Positions 59,100 to 64,000 of a stretch of 64,000 nt of DNA are shown one piece after another (the first letter of the stretch is position 1; every line of letters starts with the position of its first letter). Origin of the DNA: Orobanche coerulescens (Eukaryota; Streptophyta; Magnoliopsida; Lamiales; Orobanchaceae). Made by a program: the position numbers and the translations under genes. Where the stretch lies: assembly GCA_033398695.1 (NCBI GenBank), contig CM065816.1, forward strand, positions 131,537,358 through 131,601,357, written 5' to 3'. The notes beneath the pieces are model-generated. The model made no database searches. It was not told where the DNA came from and saw nothing but the letters and a program-made list of their open reading frames with translations.

Positions 59100-60057
59100 T
59101 CGTCTTTCTCGTAAGCTACTGATTCCCACATGAAGGAAGCTAAACCACTGACAAGAATGCTATGTAAACTTAAAATAGAATAAGGGAGTAAACGACTAAC
59201 TATGCCACTGCCAACTATAGATGAAAATGTTTGCAGATATGTATTAAGCATATCACTAGCTCACCGTTTTCAGTATAAGTATTCAGAATTTTTAATACAA
59301 ACAGTTCGATTCATCTGTGTCATTAATTATCGAAAATCAGACATATTGATTATACTTGTATTCAACCCCCCTTTCTATAAGTATATTGTGGTTTAACAAA
59401 TTCCATCTTATCTGGATATTTTTCTTATTTCTTATATTGAAATAATCATAGGTATTGTCATAATTCAAAATCAAAACCTAAAACTGTAAGAAACAACTAC
59501 ATAATAAGAACCATTAACTCTGAAACCTTACGGACTAGATTATGTCAGGTTTAAATTCTGAAACCTTAGAAATTATTGAAGGGGGAACTGTAAAGTAGAC
59601 CTAGAACCACTAACTGCCACATCTTAATGTTAGTAAAACATTGTCTGGCTGTAAACAAACATCAAATTATAACACACAAACCAACTTAATCGATCTTTAT
59701 TCAAAAGTTTTGAATCAGGCACGAACATAACCCAACTTAATCGAAGCCCTAATTACATAAAAATAAATAGACAGATAGAAAGAAAATTTGGGTTTTCAAC
59801 AACCCAAAATTTAAAATCATACAAAGCCCCAAAATTAGGGTTTAACCCCCCACCTAAATTAATAACTTAAAAGCTACGTGAGTGAGTGAGTGAGGGAGGG
59901 AGAGAGAGAGAGAAAAATTACCTACAAACTGAGATTACCTAGAACTGAGAACCGCATACCGAAGTGAGATGAGAGAGAGATGACAACACCGAGCACCGTG
60001 ATATGAGAGAAACGGGAACAAGAGAACGAGAACAAGAGAGACTGAGAGAGAGAGAGA

Positions 60058-60114
<57 letters not shown>

Positions 60115-60280
60115 AGAGAAACATTACCTCCGAAGAGAGAACAAGAGAACGAGAGAGTGAAGGATCGGGCTTCAATGGTGTTTTAAGATTATTATTTGTA
60201 AATTATGTTCAATTGTTTGTGAATTGTGTTTTATTTTTTGTGTTTTTAATTGAGCGAGCTTATTTAGCGGGCATAATTGT
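59100..60280. other. CACTA interior without exons, possible captured promoter/5' leader
   Basis: No coding fragment is seen. 59800-60180 has an AATTAGGGTTTAA-type telo-box and long (GA)n runs, features common in plant 5' leaders and promoters. Confidence 0.45.
60031..60122. repeat. (GA)n microsatellite
   Basis: An almost uninterrupted GA run. A shorter run is at 59879-59913. Confidence 0.9.
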
Positions 60281-60288
60281 ATCTAAAC

Positions 60289-60796
60289 TAGGGGTGTGCA
60301 TTCGGATCGAATTGATCCGATCCGATCCGAATTTGGATTGATCCAAAATTTCGGATCACCTTTTGCTCAATCCGAAATCCGAACCGATCGTTTGGATCAG
60401 ATTCGGGTCAATCCGAATCCGGATCGGATCGGATCGGATTTAATCCAAAAAATCCGAAAATTTTAAAAACTAATAAAAATAATAAAAATCATAATCCAAA
60501 AATAATAAAAATTTCTTTTATTATATATATATATTTCGGATGGATCGGATTAATTCGGAAGTTTTTTCTAGCGTTTTACCTAAAAATAATATAAAGTTTC
60601 TTTTTTTTTTTTATATATTTCGAATCGATCGGATTAATCCGAAAATCCACGAATTTAATCCGATCCGATCCGAATTTTTGGATATGTAAAATTCTAATCC
60701 AAAATCCGATCCGAAGACATCAGATCGGACTGGTTCGGATCGGATTTTTGGATTTTTGGTTCGGTTTTCCGGATTAGGTTTTTCTGCACACCCCTA
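60289..60796. mobile_element. hAT-type MITE, 508 bp
   Basis: Perfect terminal inverted repeats TAGGGGTGTGCA / TGCACACCCCTA are flanked by the 8-bp duplication ATCTAAAC (60281-60288 and 60797-60804), diagnostic of hAT. The interior is built largely of GGATCGGATC-type self-complementary units on both strands and has no ORF. It is inserted in the CACTA element. Confidence 0.9.
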
Positions 60797-61088
60797 ATCT
60801 AAACTCTAAAGGAGCGGGCTTTATTTTTTGTACTATGCAAATAATTGAGAAGGTGTTGGCATTTTCTCCCTTTTTAACACTTTTTCGGTATCTAAGGCAA
60901 CACCAGTATAAATGTTGGCATTGAAGAACTTATTGCATCTAAGGCAACACGTCTTCACATCAACGGCAACATCAAATTATTATGTTGGCTTAAATCAACT
61001 TTAATCTATTCTTAACCATCTAAGGCAACATTTTACGTGGCAACACCGGTTTTTAGTGTTGGGAAAGACCATATATGGTGTAGTGTTA

Positions 61089-61326
61089 ACAAGTTTTTAT
61101 ACTTGTATAAATTCAGCAAATGGATTGAATTGCGTAATCACACGGGAGCACGGTAGATTACGAGTTGTAATCTTTCAAGACAGAAATATTTTATTGATGT
61201 TGAACAAGGATTACAATGTTTTTGCTGTCTAAAAAAAATAAGAATACAAGTAAGAATACAGGAAGGAATCTAGCTCCTATAATCAGAATGTCTCCAAGTC
61301 CTTCTAGGGTCATTCTTGGTACCCTT
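61089..61326 (-). other. Copia internal spacer between extra ORF and CACTA insertion
   Basis: Non-coding. Continuous with 55906-56216 after removing the CACTA element and one TTA. Confidence 0.6.
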
Positions 61327-63900
61327 CTACCAATTCTGCAGTGCATCTCTGTTTCGATTTATATAGATGGGTTGACCTTCATAAGATTTATCGAACGCCA
61401 GGATCCAATCTTCTGGGTGGGTAACCAAGTCTCCTTTTTTATGCTTGGACTTCATCTTCTGTTGGAGCGGGAGCGTTCCTTCGTCCAACCTCTTCTTAAA
61501 TTCCTCTGTGGCTTGCTGCACCGTCCTGCAACTGTTTAATATGGTGGAGTCCCTGATAAGAACTACGAAGTATCTTAACAGTTCATTCTTCCTATAGATC
61601 TTGATCTCGTCGGCAGTTGGCTGTCGGTTAGCTAGGAGGTTTATTGCTTGTGGCTTTTGAACAAGGTTCTTCCACGGAAACTTAGGGTAGTGGAATTCTT
61701 GACGATCTTCCTGTATCCTAACATTGGGAGTAGGAGATGATAGATGAGCAATATCAGCAGTGATGCTGTCTCCAAAAGCAGCTTCCATCTCATTCTCTTG
61801 CTCGAGCCTTGTTCTCCTTGCAGCTTCCCTAGCCTCTTCCCCCTTTTTGGCGTCATCAAGGTAGGACACCTTCTCATCAAGTCGCTTAATAATTTTCAAG
61901 GCATCCTCTTGTTTAGACTCGAAACTTGACATTTGTCAACAAGGGAGCTGAGCACCTGCGACATATCCTGAATCTTTTTATCGTATGCTCGAAGTTGGGA
62001 ACCTGATTCAATAAGAGCGGATCCTGTGTTGGCTCAGAAATACGAAGCTTTACTTGTTCTTCTAGCAGGATTTGCTCCTAACACTGTTGCAATTGGTTGA
62101 GGGCCTGCTTGAAGATGGTAGGCAGAATACGGAAGGCTTCTTACACTTTTGAAACTTCATGCCTCATACCAGTCATTTCTTCAACGGCTGACTGATGTAA
62201 CCAATCAATCTCATTTTCAACAATATGCAGGGCATTAACGGCATCCTGCAGGAAAATGGTTTGGCAGACAAGAGCATGCAATTGCTCTTTCTTCTCGATG
62301 GTCCGGGGAGAGTCGGGATGGGCAAAATCTTCAACTCCATTCAACTGTCTCAAGTTCACATTGGGACATCAATCTAGTTGGACATTCTCAGGTATTATAC
62401 TGCCGTCGGATTCCAGTACAATTGAAGGCGCAGGAGCATCCGATGCGGGCTCGGCAATAGGGGTTGCTGTATCCTCCTGTTCTGGAATGGGTTCTGTAGA
62501 CATGGATACAGGAGGGACTAATTCCCCCTGCTGTCTCTCAGCGTCCGCCTGCTCTGGCAGAGGTACTGAATCCTCGCGCGGGATGACGCGGGTCTAGTCG
62601 TCGGTGGCTATAGGCTCGGGTGCCTGTTCAGTGGTTGGTTGTTCCTCCGCAATAGGAGGGACCGAATCCTCACTGTTGGGAACATTATTTTGGCTTGAGG
62701 TCCCTTGATCTGGTTGGTTTTCCTCACGACTCATTCTCAGACCTGCCTGGAGGGCATCGTCATCGTCGTCCGAGTCATGATCGGATTTAGGACTGTGTGG
62801 AGTTGAGCCAAAGGATTTTGCTTTTCCTTTCCTGTGGGCATCTGCTTTGTCCATCAGGTGGCTTGTGATCAACTCTTTACAGCACAGTTGTCCCATTGGA
62901 TCAGGATTTCAAGATCTTGAGAGTCCGTCACTTCCAAAACAAACCTTTCTTCTTCGCACCATTCGCTCCAGTTGTACAAAGTGTTGTACGGAGAAAGCCT
63001 GTAGGTTTTCCACTGGACAAAGCATTCATATGCCTGCTCAAATTGCATAGAAATCAATGTTTTGTTTATTATGTCATCTTGGGAAGGGCTGCGTATAGCA
63101 CTTGGGTCCACTGTATGCACGGGTTCCTCGACAGGCATGGGTTCCTGTGTTGGAGCTAGATCCCGAACAGGGGTTGGTACCCTGAGGGGAGAAGGATCCT
63201 GAACGGGTGTGGAATCCCAAATAGGATATGTGGCTATTGGCTCCAAAGAGGCAGCCGACTCGCCAGAATCTTTTAAATTGGCAGACGTCTGTGTATTCGT
63301 CGTAGCCGCCAAAGGCTCGGGATCTACTGTCGCGACAGTAGCAGTCATCTCTTCTGCAGGGGTTGCGCCCTAGGAGCTCGATACAGAGGGTTGGGCCACT
63401 TTATTTGTTTTCGAAAGTCCTTAGATTCTCTTTCGGCTTCTCACCAGCAATGGGAGTTTTGCTGTGATATCTCTTCCTTTTCCTTGAAGTCTCCTCGCTC
63501 TGGGACTTCCAACACACATCCCTCAGATCGGCAGAAAGGGGCAAAGTTCGAACAAAAGGTCTGTTCGTAATCAGGGGTTCATTGTTAAAAACAGAGGGCC
63601 TGATGCTTCCAATGTATATCCGAGAGTTGATCTTCTTTGCTTCTTTGGCTTGCGGAACACCGCATTTTGTCAGAATGTAATTCAAAAACAAACTAAAGGA
63701 CTTCTTTTGAGAGGCATGTTTGGATACTTTTTCCTGCTGCCTCTTGAGAATAATTTGGCACCAGTTGACCTTTTCACAGGTCATGATGGCGAGCATCATT
63801 CTGAATCTCAAATTGGTGCACATATCGAATGCACCTGTTCTATTTTCAATGACACGACAGCAAAAATCGTGTAAATAAACAAAAGGTAGATAAAAATGTT
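61327..63900 (-). pseudogene. Degraded additional ORF (envelope-like position) of the copia element
   Basis: Fragments in at least two frames read leftwards. 63823-63401 has V-N-W-C-Q-I-I-L-K and F-S-L-F-L-N-Y-I-L, like the N-W-x-x-I-(L/I)-F ... F-x-x-F-L-x-x-I-L pattern of plant retrotransposon extra ORFs. 63348-62869 is Pro/Thr-rich with P-V-Q/R-D-x-x-P repeats. 62896-62594 has an acidic D-H-D-S-D-D-D-D-D block. 62359-62141 follows. 61932-61327 starts M-S-S-F-E-S-K-Q-E-D and contains a charged coiled-coil-like segment. The position between pol and the LTR fits the third ORF of Sireviruses. No transmembrane segment or signal peptide is evident, so an envelope role is not supported by sequence alone. 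Confidence 0.5.
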
Positions 63901-64000
63901 TCTTGTGGCAATAAGTGTGAACCGTTTCAACCGATGCTGAACTGGTGAATAAGCCATAGTATCTGGTTAGGATTTCTTGGGACCCAAAGGTCTTAAGATC

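Larger units (their letters stand above)
56217..61085. mobile_element. CACTA transposon carrying captured host exons (Pack-CACTA), 4.9 kb
   Basis: Ends CACTACACCATATATGGTC (56217) and GACCATATATGGTGTAGTG (to 61085) form perfect terminal inverted repeats of about 20 bp. They are flanked by TTA duplications (56214-56216 and 61086-61088). Subterminal regions 56240-56720 and 60850-61060 are packed with GCAACA/TGTTGC motifs, as is normal for CACTA. There is no transposase. The interior holds exon fragments of myosin XI, an ARIADNE-like E3, a RUNKEL-like kinase and an ankyrin-type gene, all on the minus strand with splice sites. Confidence 0.9.
54688..64000 (-). mobile_element. Ty1/copia (probably Sirevirus) element, 3' half, minus strand
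   Basis: Its 3' LTR (54688-55905) is inserted in the chromovirus RT, with TTGGG (54683-54687) as candidate target duplication. The internal 3' region continues to the right edge, interrupted by the CACTA element (56217-61085). An additional ORF region (61327-63900) lies between the expected pol (outside the window) and the LTR, as in Sireviruses with an envelope-like third ORF. Confidence 0.65.

Noticed and set aside
60003..60341. A 112-codon Arg/Glu-repeat ORF
   Set aside because: It is a translation of a (GA)n microsatellite.

Overview
The window is plant nuclear DNA, most likely from a eudicot (species not determinable by reading). The evidence is plant Ty3/gypsy chromovirus, Athila and Sirevirus-like Ty1/copia elements, PIF/Harbinger, CACTA and hAT DNA transposons, a tRNA-derived SINE, and captured exons of plant-type genes (class XI myosin, RUNKEL-like kinase, ARIADNE-like E3, LOG). 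Almost all of the 64 kb is transposable elements nested in one another. No gene looks intact; every coding region is broken, partial or captured.

Layout. 1-1352: the 3' part of a PIF/Harbinger element with a frameshifted transposase. 1378-1822: a minus-strand SINE. 2646-3255 and 17684-18205: two halves of a tandem duplication beside one surviving exon (18387-18503, minus) of a CacyBP/SGS-like gene. This duplication was split by a 14.3-kb non-autonomous LTR element (3399-17678, target duplication CGAGG), itself split by an inverted relative (5882-12921). 19069-29502: LTR remnants of a gag-only gypsy element, interrupted by a 4.4-kb solo LTR (19768-24191, duplication TACAC). 29503-39642: a minus-strand Sirevirus-like copia element, interrupted by a 6.5-kb Athila-type element (30804-37316) that lacks gag-pol. 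Instead that element carries a LOG (cytokinin-activating enzyme) gene copy and a cysteine-rich ORF resembling flexivirus nucleic-acid-binding proteins. 39648-54687: a chromovirus-type gypsy element, interrupted by a full Athila element (40333-50785). 54688-64000: a minus-strand copia element carrying a CACTA transposon (56217-61085) that holds exon fragments of at least four host genes and a hAT MITE (60289-60796). The deepest nest is five levels: copia, then gypsy, then copia, then CACTA, then hAT MITE.

The most unusual signal is regulatory. Five otherwise different LTR families here (the two inverted LARD relatives, the solo LTR, the LOG-bearing element, the chromovirus and the Athila element) carry arrays of 12-bp palindromes upstream of the TATA box. 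All share one architecture, T-N-N-C-G-N2-C-G-N-N-A, with a family-specific half-site: TTACG, TAACG, TAGCG or TATCG. They often repeat every 22-23 bp: seven copies exactly 23 bp apart in the solo LTR and four copies exactly 22 bp apart in the LOG element. In the Athila element the sites form a 42-bp four-half-site composite that also occurs inside gag and in the 3' non-coding region. This looks like a shared promoter or protein-binding code with diversified specificity.
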